DNA of 64,000 nt from Streptomyces bottropensis ATCC 25435 (lineage in GTDB: Bacteria; Actinomycetota; Actinomycetes; Streptomycetales; Streptomycetaceae), in assembly GCF_000383595.1 (NCBI RefSeq), contig NZ_KB911581.1:4186496-4250495 (forward strand), read 5' to 3'. This document shows positions 32,278 through 40,450 of this stretch, piece by piece. The notes below the pieces were generated by a model. That model was given only the letters and a program-made list of their open reading frames with translations, was not told the DNA's origin and made no database searches. Within the stretch, counting starts at the first letter, position 1. Every line of letters starts with the position of its first letter. Both the position numbers and the translations under genes were made by a program.

Positions 32278-33774
32278 TTATTCGCCCGATGGTGCGGTCA
32301 GGGTGACGCCGAGGGAGACCGGGGTGCCGAAGTTCGGGGTGCCGTCGGCGTTCCAGGTGAACTTCTGTGCCCGGGTCGACCGGTTCATGTCGCAGCCCCC
32401 GGAGGCGGAGCTGTTGGCGTGGTAGACCATCCAGTCCTCCGTCCCGTCGGGCGACTTGAAGAACCCGTTGTGGCCGGGGCCGTAGACGCCACTGGCGTTG
32501 GACCGCTGGAACACCGGGTTCGGTGACTTGACCCACGAGGAGGAGCTGAGCGGGTCGCCCCCGTTGTAGGTGAGCATGCCGAGCTTGTAGTCGGGCGTCG
32601 AGCAGTGGCTGGCCGAGTAGACGATGAACGTCCTGCCGCCCCGCTGCAGGACCTCGGCGCCCTCGTTGACCGCGCCGCCCACCGTCTCCCAGCCGTAGGT
32701 CGGCGTGGACAGCACCCGCCGGGTGCCGCTCGCGGTCCACGGGTTCGACAGCGGGCGGATGAACATGGGCTGCGAGCCGTTGTAGAACGTGCCCAACAGG
32801 TACAGCCTGCCGTCGAGCTGCAGGATGCCGGGGTCCAGCTCCCAGGTGTTGTCCTGCGTCGGGTCGAGCAGGTCGGCCTTGAAGCTGTACGGGCCCATCG
32901 GGTCCTGGCCGGCGCTCTCCAGGACGTGGATGCGCTGGGTGCCCAGGTCGAACGGCTCCCGGCCGGCCGTGTAGTAGAAGTACCAGCGCTTGCCGTTCGG
33001 GCCGTCCAGGAGGTGGAACTCCGGGGCCCACATGGTGCCCGCCCCGTTGGGCCGGGTCAGGTTGAAGATCACCTGCTCGTCGGCGGTGGCGAGCCCTGCC
33101 AGAGTGCTCGACCTACGCATCGTCACCGTGGAGTTCCAGGTCGTGGTGGCGAGGTAGTAGAAGCCGTCGTGGTAGGTCATCCAGGGGTCGGGGCCGCGCT
33201 GGGCGATCGGGTTGGCGAACGTCCTCGGAGCCGTGCCGCCGCCGGTGAAGCCGGGCAGCCGCCACACCCTGCCGTTGGCGGAGGCGCACGGCAGCTGCAC
33301 CAGGTCGGTGTTCGAGGCCGGCGAACCGCCGCTCGGCGTGACGCACTTGCCGGAGCCGACGGAGACCAGGTGGAAGGTCTTGTCCGTCCCGGCGACCGAC
33401 ACCGGAGCCAGCCGCCACCGCTGGTTCGCCGCGCCGTGACAGGGCCATTGGATGACGGCGGCGTCGTCCGCCGTGGAGGCGCCGGACACATCGACGCACT
33501 GCCCGGAGCCGGTGGTGATCGTGTAGACGTCGGCCGTCCCCGTCACCGGGGTGAAGGACAGGCTCTGGTTCGCCCCGCCGGCGCAGGCGGAGGCCCGCAG
33601 CTGCGTGCCGCCCGCCGACGAACCGCCCGGCAGCTCCAGGCAGTTGCCGCCGCTCTGGTTCACCCCCGTCGAGCTGAAGGCGACGGCGGCGGCAGCGGGC
33701 TGCGGGGCCACAAGGAAGGCGACCGCCATGGAGACCGAGGCGAGGAACGCGGACAGGAGTCTGGGTCGGATCAC
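32278..33774 (-). CDS. Secreted GH43-family glycoside hydrolase with ricin-type lectin domain
   Basis: A 498-residue protein with GTG start overlapping the stop of the upstream gene (GTGA). The signal peptide is RPRLLSAFLASVSMAVAFLV with cleavage after PQPAAAA. Residues about 35-160 are a ricin B-type trefoil with three QxW-like repeats (NQSLSF, NQRWRL, GRVWRL). The GH43 five-bladed propeller follows: catalytic base in GPDPWMTYHDG, pKa residue region TMWAPEFHL, and catalytic acid in NEGAEVLQRGG. Related enzymes are alpha-L-arabinofuranosidases or beta-xylosidases. The lectin probably targets plant polysaccharide. Stop is TAA. Confidence 0.85.
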   Translation of the reverse strand: MIRPRLLSAFLASVSMAVAFLVAPQPAAAAVAFSSTGVNQSGGNCLELPGGSSAGGTQLRASACAGGANQSLSFTPVTGTADVYTITTGSGQCVDVSGASTADDAAVIQWPCHGAANQRWRLAPVSVAGTDKTFHLVSVGSGKCVTPSGGSPASNTDLVQLPCASANGRVWRLPGFTGGGTAPRTFANPIAQRGPDPWMTYHDGFYYLATTTWNSTVTMRRSSTLAGLATADEQVIFNLTRPNGAGTMWAPEFHLLDGPNGKRWYFYYTAGREPFDLGTQRIHVLESAGQDPMGPYSFKADLLDPTQDNTWELDPGILQLDGRLYLLGTFYNGSQPMFIRPLSNPWTASGTRRVLSTPTYGWETVGGAVNEGAEVLQRGGRTFIVYSASHCSTPDYKLGMLTYNGGDPLSSSSWVKSPNPVFQRSNASGVYGPGHNGFFKSPDGTEDWMVYHANSSASGGCDMNRSTRAQKFTWNADGTPNFGTPVSLGVTLTAPSGE

Positions 33775-36700
33775 GGTCCGTACACCTTCGCTTCGAGGAG
33801 TCCGACGGAGTTCGTGCCGTTGCCGGTGAGCAGCACCCGTAGCCGGGTGGTGCTCGTGGCGTTGAAGGTGACGGTGTTGTACTGGTTCCTGGCCAGGGGG
33901 TAGGACCCGGCTCCCGGTACGTCGACGTACCCGCTGCCGTTCCAGTACTGGAGCTTCCACGAGGCGGGCATGTCGATGCCCTGGTCGTCGTCGAAGAAGT
34001 ACACGTCGGCCTTGTTCAGGGTCTTCGCGGACGGCCAGGTCAGTTCCGCCCACTGCTGGCCCGTCTCCGGCCAGGTCCCCCAGCGCGGGTTCACGGTGTC
34101 GTTGGACGACGGCGGATCGACCCCGTCGTTCACGGCGGCGACGCTCTCCCAGGACGAGGTGTACGACGCCGACGCCGTGGCCGATGTCGCCAGGTTGCCC
34201 GGCGGCTGGACCCCGCCCCGGTGGAAGACCTTGACCTCGGTCAGGCCCGTCTTCGCCCCGGAGGCGTTGGTGGCCAGCACGCGTATGCGCTGGGCGCTGA
34301 CGGCCGGGAACTGCACCCGGTTGTAGTTGGCCCGTGGTGCCGCCGGACTCTTCGTCTGGTCGGGGACGTTCACCCAGGAACTGCCGTTGTGGTACTGGAC
34401 GGTGTACGCCGAAGGCGCCCGGTAGGTGGTGTTCGCCGGGCGGCTGTCCTTGAAGTGCAGCCGGACCTCGTTGAGGGTGCGCGCGGTGCCGAAGTTCAGC
34501 TCGTACCAGTCCTGGCTGTTGGCCGAGCCGCCCGCGCCCCAGAACGGTTCGTTCGTGGGGTAGCCGTCGACCGCGCCGGCCACCGTGCTGCCGGAGCCGG
34601 TGTGGGAGGCGGTCGCGGTCGCGCCGGCGGCGAGGTTGGTGAGGTCGGCCGTGAGGTCGACGCCGGCCTTGGCGAGCATGTCGACCATCTGCGGGCTGTC
34701 CTGCACGACCTGGTTCGGCGCCTTCAGGCCGGACTTGGCCACATGGTGGGTGACCGTGCCGCTCGTGGCGACGTCACCGGTCGCCGGGTCCCAGGTCAGG
34801 GGCACCAGCGAGCTGACGGTGGCGACACGGTCGCCGTTGACGTAGATCGAGTAGCCCTCGGGAATGCCGGGGTAGCGCACCACACCGTCGGCCGGGTCGT
34901 CCCAGACCACGGACAGGTCGGCGCCCCGGTAGCGGAGGTTGTTGACGGTGAAGTGGCTCCAGCCGATGTCGATGGGCGACAGCTCGACCTTCGCGTCGTT
35001 GCGCGGACGCAGCCCGGCGACGTCCTCGATGACGGTCCAGTTGCTGCTGCCGAGGATGTTGTGGTGGATCCAGGAGCGGTAGTTGACGCTGCTGCCGTTC
35101 CAGTCCGCCCAGAACTCGTTGGCGTCCGGCCACTGGGTGTTGCCGCCGACGTACTGCGCCCAGGTGTTCCAGTAGAGGAGCTTCTTGTAGTCGGTCGCGT
35201 TCATCCAGGAGTTGGGATAGTTGCGCAGCACCGACGAGTACAGCCGGAACTGCACGGTCGAGTTGATCGTGGAGAAGTTGTTGGAGCCCGGCTCCCCGGC
35301 GTCGGCCGCCGCCTTCTTGTCGACCTGGTTGGCGGTGTAGAAGGGGAAGATCGGGTACTGCGCCGGGTCGTCGTAGAGCCGCAGCGCCTGCCGGTACGTG
35401 GCGGTGTTCGGGACGGCTCCGACGGAGAAGGGGTAGTAGTTGTTGATCTCCTTCCAGGGCACCCACTCGTTCGTCGACTTGAGCCGGTGCTCGAACAACT
35501 GCCGGTTCGGGTTCCACAGCACGTTCACGATCGCGTCCTTGATCTGGTTCGCGAGCGTGCGCATCTCGCCGGCCTTGGCCGTGTTGCCGGTCGCCTCGTA
35601 GGCCTGGGCGGCGGCGAGGGCGCCGCTGTACTGGTAGGCGGACTCGGCGCGGTCCATGTTGCCGGGCTTCCAGTGGAAGGAGACCGCGTCGGCGTCGTTG
35701 CCGGTCAGGGCGCCCCAGTCGTACTCGATCAGCTTGTTGCCGTCGTGGTCGTAGTGCGCGAGCTGTCCCTTGATGTCGCCCTCGGCGTAACGGGCCAGGT
35801 TCCCCGCGATGCCCGGCTGGCCGCCGTGGATCTGGTAGCTCTTCCAGGCCGCCTCGGCGATGTACTGCGTGTAGCTGTTGGACCAGTTCTCCGGGTCGCC
35901 CGGGTTGTCGAGGAAGCGGCCGCCCTTGGAGGTCTGCCCCACGCTCAGCCAGTCCCCGTACGCGTAGGCCGGGTTGCGCAGGTACTTGAGGTCGTCGATG
36001 TGCATCGGCTGGGTGAGCGCGATCGCGTTGTTGTAGCCGAGGACGCCCTCGGTGGAGGTCGGGAACTGAAAGGTCTGCCCGGGGATGTCCGCGTCGAGGC
36101 TGTTGAAGCGCATCAGCCACCAGCGGTAGTAGATGTTCTTCTTGATGGCCGGCTCGGGCACGTCGATGTACGGCACGTTCTGCGCCCACCACAGGTTGTA
36201 GGCCTTGACGTGGGTGGCGAACGCGGTCGCGGGCGAGTAGCCCGCGTAGGCGTTGTACTCGCTCAGCGACTGCGGGATCTCGTCGGTGACGAAGCCCATG
36301 ACGACCTTGGTCGTCACCGTGGCACCGGCCGCGATCGTCACGGACCGGTCGAGGCCACCGCCGGCGACGGTGAAACCGTCGCCGGTGAGGCGGGGGCGGA
36401 GGGTCGTGAGGTTGTTGTAGGCGTTGACCTGGCCGGTCAGTTCGCCGCCGGTGCCGGAGGTGGCGTACGGCGAGGTCGCCCGTAACTGGAGCGTCGTGGA
36501 GGCGGAGCCGTTGTTCCTGATGGCCAGGTTGGTCACGGCGACGTTGTCGTCGGTGACGAACTTCGTCTGGTCGATGGTGATCGACCCGCTGGTGTGCACG
36601 CTCTTCCAGTGACTCGGCGTCTGCCGGCGCTGGGCGACCTGCTCGGTGAAGGTGCCCGGGGTGACCGCCACGGTGTAGGCACTGCGGTCGTCGATACTCT

Positions 36701-37061
36701 CCCAGTAGGCCGCCCTGCCGCCGAAACCGAGCTGGGCGGGGTTGTGCTCCTTCATGAAGAACGCCCGGCCGCGGCTCATCAGCCAGGGCCCGGCGGGGTC
36801 GTTGCCGGAGCGGGCCAGCAGACGGTCCATCCAGAAGTCGGTGCCCGAACTCTCCGCGTCGTAGATGGCCTTCATCATGTCGCCGGGCGTGTGCGCGACG
36901 GGCGGTGCAGGGATCGCGGGCCCGCTGAAGGAGGGGAACCCGATGGTCTGGGCCGCGGCGGCCGGGGGAGCGGCGACGACGGAACATGCCGCCAGGGCCA
37001 GGGCGACGAGGAGGCACCTCGTGCGCCGGCGTCGTGGCAGGAGGACGTGCGGTCTTCTCAT
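33771..37061 (-). CDS. Large secreted glycoside hydrolase with two discoidin-like domains
   Basis: A 1096-residue protein. The signal peptide (RRTRCLLVALALAACSVVAA, then PPAAAA) is followed by a beta-sandwich region (about 40-290) and an (alpha/alpha)6-barrel-like catalytic region (about 320-740: WWAQNVPYIDVPEPAIKKNI, EYDWGALTGNDADAVSFHW, NEWVPWKEINNYYPF). C-terminal discoidin/F5-8 type C modules lie at about 845-970 and 980-1096 (NLAAGATATASHTGSG; TSATASASYTSSWESVA). The exact GH family is not assigned. ATG at 37061 has AGGGAGC. Coupled to the GH43 gene, and under the promoter at 37137-37165. Confidence 0.75.
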   Translation of the reverse strand: MRRPHVLLPRRRRTRCLLVALALAACSVVAAPPAAAAQTIGFPSFSGPAIPAPPVAHTPGDMMKAIYDAESSGTDFWMDRLLARSGNDPAGPWLMSRGRAFFMKEHNPAQLGFGGRAAYWESIDDRSAYTVAVTPGTFTEQVAQRRQTPSHWKSVHTSGSITIDQTKFVTDDNVAVTNLAIRNNGSASTTLQLRATSPYATSGTGGELTGQVNAYNNLTTLRPRLTGDGFTVAGGGLDRSVTIAAGATVTTKVVMGFVTDEIPQSLSEYNAYAGYSPATAFATHVKAYNLWWAQNVPYIDVPEPAIKKNIYYRWWLMRFNSLDADIPGQTFQFPTSTEGVLGYNNAIALTQPMHIDDLKYLRNPAYAYGDWLSVGQTSKGGRFLDNPGDPENWSNSYTQYIAEAAWKSYQIHGGQPGIAGNLARYAEGDIKGQLAHYDHDGNKLIEYDWGALTGNDADAVSFHWKPGNMDRAESAYQYSGALAAAQAYEATGNTAKAGEMRTLANQIKDAIVNVLWNPNRQLFEHRLKSTNEWVPWKEINNYYPFSVGAVPNTATYRQALRLYDDPAQYPIFPFYTANQVDKKAAADAGEPGSNNFSTINSTVQFRLYSSVLRNYPNSWMNATDYKKLLYWNTWAQYVGGNTQWPDANEFWADWNGSSVNYRSWIHHNILGSSNWTVIEDVAGLRPRNDAKVELSPIDIGWSHFTVNNLRYRGADLSVVWDDPADGVVRYPGIPEGYSIYVNGDRVATVSSLVPLTWDPATGDVATSGTVTHHVAKSGLKAPNQVVQDSPQMVDMLAKAGVDLTADLTNLAAGATATASHTGSGSTVAGAVDGYPTNEPFWGAGGSANSQDWYELNFGTARTLNEVRLHFKDSRPANTTYRAPSAYTVQYHNGSSWVNVPDQTKSPAAPRANYNRVQFPAVSAQRIRVLATNASGAKTGLTEVKVFHRGGVQPPGNLATSATASASYTSSWESVAAVNDGVDPPSSNDTVNPRWGTWPETGQQWAELTWPSAKTLNKADVYFFDDDQGIDMPASWKLQYWNGSGYVDVPGAGSYPLARNQYNTVTFNATSTTRLRVLLTGNGTNSVGLLEAKVYGP

Positions 37062-37122
37062 CGGATGCTCCCTGTCCCGTTGACAACATGTGTGCGTGAA
37101 CCGGGGGATGCGGAAAACGACC

Positions 37123-37137
37123 TGAAACGTTTTCGCA
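37123..37137 (-). promoter_or_regulatory. LacI-type operator for the glycoside-hydrolase operon
   Basis: TGAAACGTTTTCGCA contains GAAA-CG-TTTTC, an inverted repeat with central CG, the pattern bound by LacI/GalR-family sugar repressors. It begins at the downstream edge of the -10 hexamer, so it would cover the transcription start. No LacI gene is in the window. Confidence 0.55.
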
Positions 37138-37165
37138 ACGTAGGAGCGCCCTGTTGAAGTGTCAA
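37137..37165 (-). promoter_or_regulatory. Consensus HrdB-type promoter of the glycoside-hydrolase operon
   Basis: On the minus strand, TTGACA (37165-37160) is followed by 17 bp and TACGTT (37142-37137). This is a near-ideal vegetative Streptomyces promoter, about 75 bp upstream of the ATG at 37061. Confidence 0.7.
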
Positions 37166-37265
37166 GGGAGCAGGAAGAGAGGAGAGTTTCGGGACCGAGC
37201 GGTTCAGGACACGCAGGCGCCACTCGCGCCCGTCCCCTGCCGCGGAAATCCTTTTCGGTGCGCGT

Positions 37266-38399
37266 TCAGCGACGCGGTGACCGGCGGACGGTCAGGACGG
37301 CGACGTCGTCGTGCGGGCCGCCGCTGCCCGCGTACGCGCGGGCGTCCTCGTACAGGGCCCGGGGCAGGTCGGTGGGGGAGCGGTCGAGGTGCTCCGCGAG
37401 GCGTTCGTCGACCGGATAGAACGTGCCGTCGGCGGCGCGGGTCTCGGTGAGGCCGTCGGTGCTCAGCACCAGCGTGGCGCCCTCCGGGAACGGGAACCAG
37501 CCCACGGTGGTGGGTTCGAGCGCCAGCTCGGCCAGACCGAGCGGGACGCCGGAGTCCAGCTCGGTCGCGGTGACCGTGCCCTCGTGCAGCACGTGCGGGG
37601 GGATGTGCCCGCAGTTGACGGCCTGCGCCTCCTCGGTGAGCGCGTCGACGCCGATCACGAGGGCGGTGACGAAGCGCTCGTCGTCGCCGGTGTTCTCGGC
37701 GTAGGAGTTGTGGCGGACCACGGCCGCGTCCAGGGCGTCGGCGAGCGCGGTGAGCGTGGGCTCGCGGTGGGCCGCCTCACGGAAAGCGCCGATGACGGCG
37801 AACGCGGCGCCCACGGCGGCCAGGCCCTTGCCCTGCACGTCGCCGATCAGCACCCGGGTCCCCCAGGACGAGGCCACGACGTCGTAGATGTCGCCGCCGA
37901 CGAGGCGGTCCTCCTGGAGGGGCTCGTACACGCCGTTGACCAGGACGTCGTCGGTGAGCAGGGGGAGGGGGTGCAGGATGTGCCGCTGCATGGCCGCGGC
38001 CGTGGAGCGCAGCCGGAACATCTCCGCCTCGCGCCTGATCCGCCGGTGACAGGCGTACACCGAGGCGACGCCCAGGGTGAGGGTCAGCAGCACCAGCAGG
38101 AGCCGGTCGAGCCAGCGGTCCGCGTCGACATTGCGCACCACGGCCGTGGTGGTGACGACGAGCGTGGTCCACGCGGCGACGAACGCCGTCTGCCGGACCG
38201 TGCACAGCGCCGACGCCGTCCCCGGCAGGAACACCAGCAGCCCGAGGAGCCACACCTCGGACCGCGACAGCACACCGAGCGCCTCCACCAGGGCCGTCAC
38301 CGCCAGCACGCCGAGGATCAGTTCGGCGTTGCGGGGCGGCTCGATGGCCTCGAAGGCATCGACGGCCTCGGCGGACCTCTTCCGGCGACTACCGGCCAT
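37266..38399 (-). CDS. Membrane SpoIIE/PP2C-type serine phosphatase
   Basis: A 377-residue protein. Three or four N-terminal membrane helices (ELILGVLAVTALVEALGVL, VWLLGLLVFLPGTASALCTV, LLLVLLTLTLGVASVYACHR) are followed by a linker helix with QRHILHPLPLL and the PP2C-like SpoIIE domain. The metal-binding motifs are RLVGGDIYDVV, LIGDVQGKGLAA, STDGLTETR and GGPHDDVAVLTVRR. Such proteins dephosphorylate anti-anti-sigma factors in partner switching. No kinase or STAS partner is adjacent; the STAS-ANTAR protein at 12762 is in the window but too far to infer pairing. Confidence 0.9.
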   Translation of the reverse strand: MAGSRRKRSAEAVDAFEAIEPPRNAELILGVLAVTALVEALGVLSRSEVWLLGLLVFLPGTASALCTVRQTAFVAAWTTLVVTTTAVVRNVDADRWLDRLLLVLLTLTLGVASVYACHRRIRREAEMFRLRSTAAAMQRHILHPLPLLTDDVLVNGVYEPLQEDRLVGGDIYDVVASSWGTRVLIGDVQGKGLAAVGAAFAVIGAFREAAHREPTLTALADALDAAVVRHNSYAENTGDDERFVTALVIGVDALTEEAQAVNCGHIPPHVLHEGTVTATELDSGVPLGLAELALEPTTVGWFPFPEGATLVLSTDGLTETRAADGTFYPVDERLAEHLDRSPTDLPRALYEDARAYAGSGGPHDDVAVLTVRRSPRR

Positions 38400-38498
38400 G
38401 CGGACTCCCGGGCAGATCGTGATCTCCCCGTACGGTAAGCCGGGCCCGGTCCGGGGCGGCAGGCGCCCCGCCGATCCGCAGAGGCAGGGCCCGCCGGA

Positions 38499-39521
38499 TC
38501 AGCGCGCTCGTGGCCCGGGGTCGACGTGGATCTTCGGGCCGGGGCCCGCCCCGGCCGGGCGTTCACCGGCGAGGACCGGGCCGGCCTCGTCGAGGCCCAC
38601 CGTGGCGGCGACGAGCGGGCGGGGGTCGACCGTGCCGGTGGCGTAGGCGCGGATCGTCGCGTCCAGACCGGGGGAGGCGGAGAGGACGCCGACGGCCGTG
38701 ACGTCCTTGAGGACGAGCGCCCGGGTGTCGATCCGGCTGGGTTCGGCGGCCAGCCCGATGTACACGACCCGTCCGCCGGGCTCCACCAACTCCACGGCGG
38801 CCTCCGGCAGTTGGGCCGCGTTGGTGGCATCGAGGACCGCGTCGAAGGGCAGGTCCGGTACGGAGCCCTCCGTCCAGGTGTGCGGGAAGCCCAGGTTCCG
38901 GGCGAAGGCGAGCGAGTCCTCGGTCCGGCCCATGAGGTGCACCTGCGTACCGGCGGCCCGCAGGAACAGCGCGACCAGCAGCCCGATCGTCCCCGGCCCG
39001 AGGACCAGCGCGCGGTCACCCGGCCGGGTCGCGGCGGCCTGAGCGGCGCGCAGGGCGTTGCCGCCCGGCTCCACGAGCGCGCCGAGCACGGCGTCCACCG
39101 AGTCGGGCAGGGCGTGCAGGGAGGAGGCCGGTACGGCCAGCCGCTCGGCCAGCGCCCCCGCAAGGCCCCCGCGGATGCCGACCTCCCGGCGCCGCTCGCA
39201 CACATGCTGGTCGCCCCGCAGACAGCGGCGGCAGCCGCCGCAGCCCAGCATCGTGTCGCCCATGACGCGCCGGCCGACCCAGCCCGGGTCGACACCGTCG
39301 CCGGCCGCCGACACCCGCCCCGCCCACTCATGGCCGAGCCGCATCGGGTACGCGGCGTGCCCCTGGTGGAGGTAGGCCATCGTGCCGGTGAAGAACTCCA
39401 TGTCGGTGCCGCACACCCCGACCCGCTCGACGTCGACCACGACCTCGCCGGGCCCTGCCACCGGTGCCGGGAGCTCCTGGACCTCGTACGCGCCGGGGGC
39501 GGTGAGGACGAACGCGCGCAT
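38499..39521 (-). CDS. Zinc-type alcohol (polyol/sugar) dehydrogenase, MDR family
   Basis: A 340-residue medium-chain dehydrogenase. Catalytic zinc ligands are Cys in RVGVCGTDMEF and His-Glu in RLGHEWAGRV. The structural zinc lobe is LGCGGCRRCLRGDQHVC with four Cys. The cofactor motif is LVLGPGTIGLL. Similar to threonine/sorbitol/galactonate-type dehydrogenases. ATG at 39521 used; an in-frame GTG at 39530 is possible. It follows the IclR gene on the same strand (55 bp) and is near the IlvD/Edd dehydratase, so a sugar or sugar-acid substrate is likely. Confidence 0.85.
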   Translation of the reverse strand: MRAFVLTAPGAYEVQELPAPVAGPGEVVVDVERVGVCGTDMEFFTGTMAYLHQGHAAYPMRLGHEWAGRVSAAGDGVDPGWVGRRVMGDTMLGCGGCRRCLRGDQHVCERRREVGIRGGLAGALAERLAVPASSLHALPDSVDAVLGALVEPGGNALRAAQAAATRPGDRALVLGPGTIGLLVALFLRAAGTQVHLMGRTEDSLAFARNLGFPHTWTEGSVPDLPFDAVLDATNAAQLPEAAVELVEPGGRVVYIGLAAEPSRIDTRALVLKDVTAVGVLSASPGLDATIRAYATGTVDPRPLVAATVGLDEAGPVLAGERPAGAGPGPKIHVDPGPRAR

Positions 39522-39576
39522 GAGGTTCACAGCTCTGTCTCCAGGACCGGGGCGGGGCGCTGTCGCGGCTCGTGGG

Positions 39577-40401
39577 TCACCGGTGCGACGCGCCGAGGCG
39601 ACCGAGGAGCGCGCGGATCTCGTCCAGCGCGTCGACCAGCGCCGTCAGGGGCGTCCGGTAGGCCAGCGCGCTGACGCTCACCGCTCCGGACGGGGCCGTC
39701 GGCGAGGTGAGGAACACGGGCAGGGCGAGGCAGTTGACCCCGGGATCGGTCTCCTGGTCGTCCACGCCGTAGCCGCGTGCACGGGTGGTGTCCAGTGCGC
39801 GGTGCAGCTCGGCCGCCGCGCACGGCGCCCAGGGCGTACGACGTTCCGGGGGCGCGCCGCCGATCCACGTCTCGACCTCCTCCAGGGTGCCCAACCTCCC
39901 GCTGAGCAGCACTTTTCCGACGGCCGTGCTGTGGGCGGGGTTGCGCCCGCCGATCGTCGACGTCAGCCGGACGGCGCCCGCGGGCGGATCGACCTTGGCC
40001 CGGTACACGACCTCGTGACCGTCGAGCACCGCGTAGTGCGCGGTCTCGCCGAACCGGTGCGCCAGCGCTTCGAGCACCGGTCGCACGCGGATGTGCTCGG
40101 GCCGCGCCTCGTGATGGGTGAAGGCCATGCGCAGGAACTCGTCGCCGAGCCCGTAGCGGCCGCGCGCGTCCTGGTCCGCGAGCCCGGCCCGACGCAGCGC
40201 GCCGAGCGCCCGGTGCACGGTCGGCTTGGGGCTGCCGATCACCCGTGTCAGCTCGTCGAGACCGACCCCGTCGGGGTACCGGGCCAGTTCCCTGAGGACC
40301 GCCAGCACCCGGTCCGACCCCACGAGTCGGCTGCTCACGGCGCCCTTCGGGTCGCCCTCGCCGAGGTCTGTCGATCCTTCGTACGGCTGCGTATGCTTCA
40401 T
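39577..40401 (-). CDS. IclR-family transcriptional regulator
   Basis: A 274-residue complete IclR protein. The winged helix is at about 25-85 (LDELTRVIGSPKPTVHRALG, ALRRAGLADQDARGRYGLGD). The GAF-like effector domain follows (ETAHYAVLDGHEVVYRAKVD, NPAHSTAVGKVLLSG, DDQETDPGVNCLALPVF with the conserved Cys). It is divergent from the dehydratase at 40451 with only 49 bp between, and is followed by the dehydrogenase. It probably controls both, using a sugar acid as ligand. Confidence 0.9.
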   Translation of the reverse strand: MKHTQPYEGSTDLGEGDPKGAVSSRLVGSDRVLAVLRELARYPDGVGLDELTRVIGSPKPTVHRALGALRRAGLADQDARGRYGLGDEFLRMAFTHHEARPEHIRVRPVLEALAHRFGETAHYAVLDGHEVVYRAKVDPPAGAVRLTSTIGGRNPAHSTAVGKVLLSGRLGTLEEVETWIGGAPPERRTPWAPCAAAELHRALDTTRARGYGVDDQETDPGVNCLALPVFLTSPTAPSGAVSVSALAYRTPLTALVDALDEIRALLGRLGASHR

Positions 40402-40405
40402 CGCG

Positions 40406-40440
40406 TTCCGGACTGTAGACCGCCGTACCGATTACCGGAA
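40406..40440. promoter_or_regulatory. Inverted repeat in the IclR/dehydratase intergenic region
   Basis: TTCCGG (40406-40411) and CCGGAA (40435-40440) are inverted and span most of the 49-bp gap. On the minus strand TTCCGG is 17 bp from TACAGT, which could be the IclR -35/-10 pair. Candidate IclR operator. Confidence 0.4.
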
Positions 40441-40450
40441 GGGGCTCGGC

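Noticed and set aside
34221..36485. A 754-codon plus-strand frame inside the glycoside hydrolase gene
   Set aside because: It is antisense to a complete secreted enzyme with signal peptide and known domains; the repetitive Val/Asp/Arg-rich composition is typical of shadow frames in high-GC DNA.
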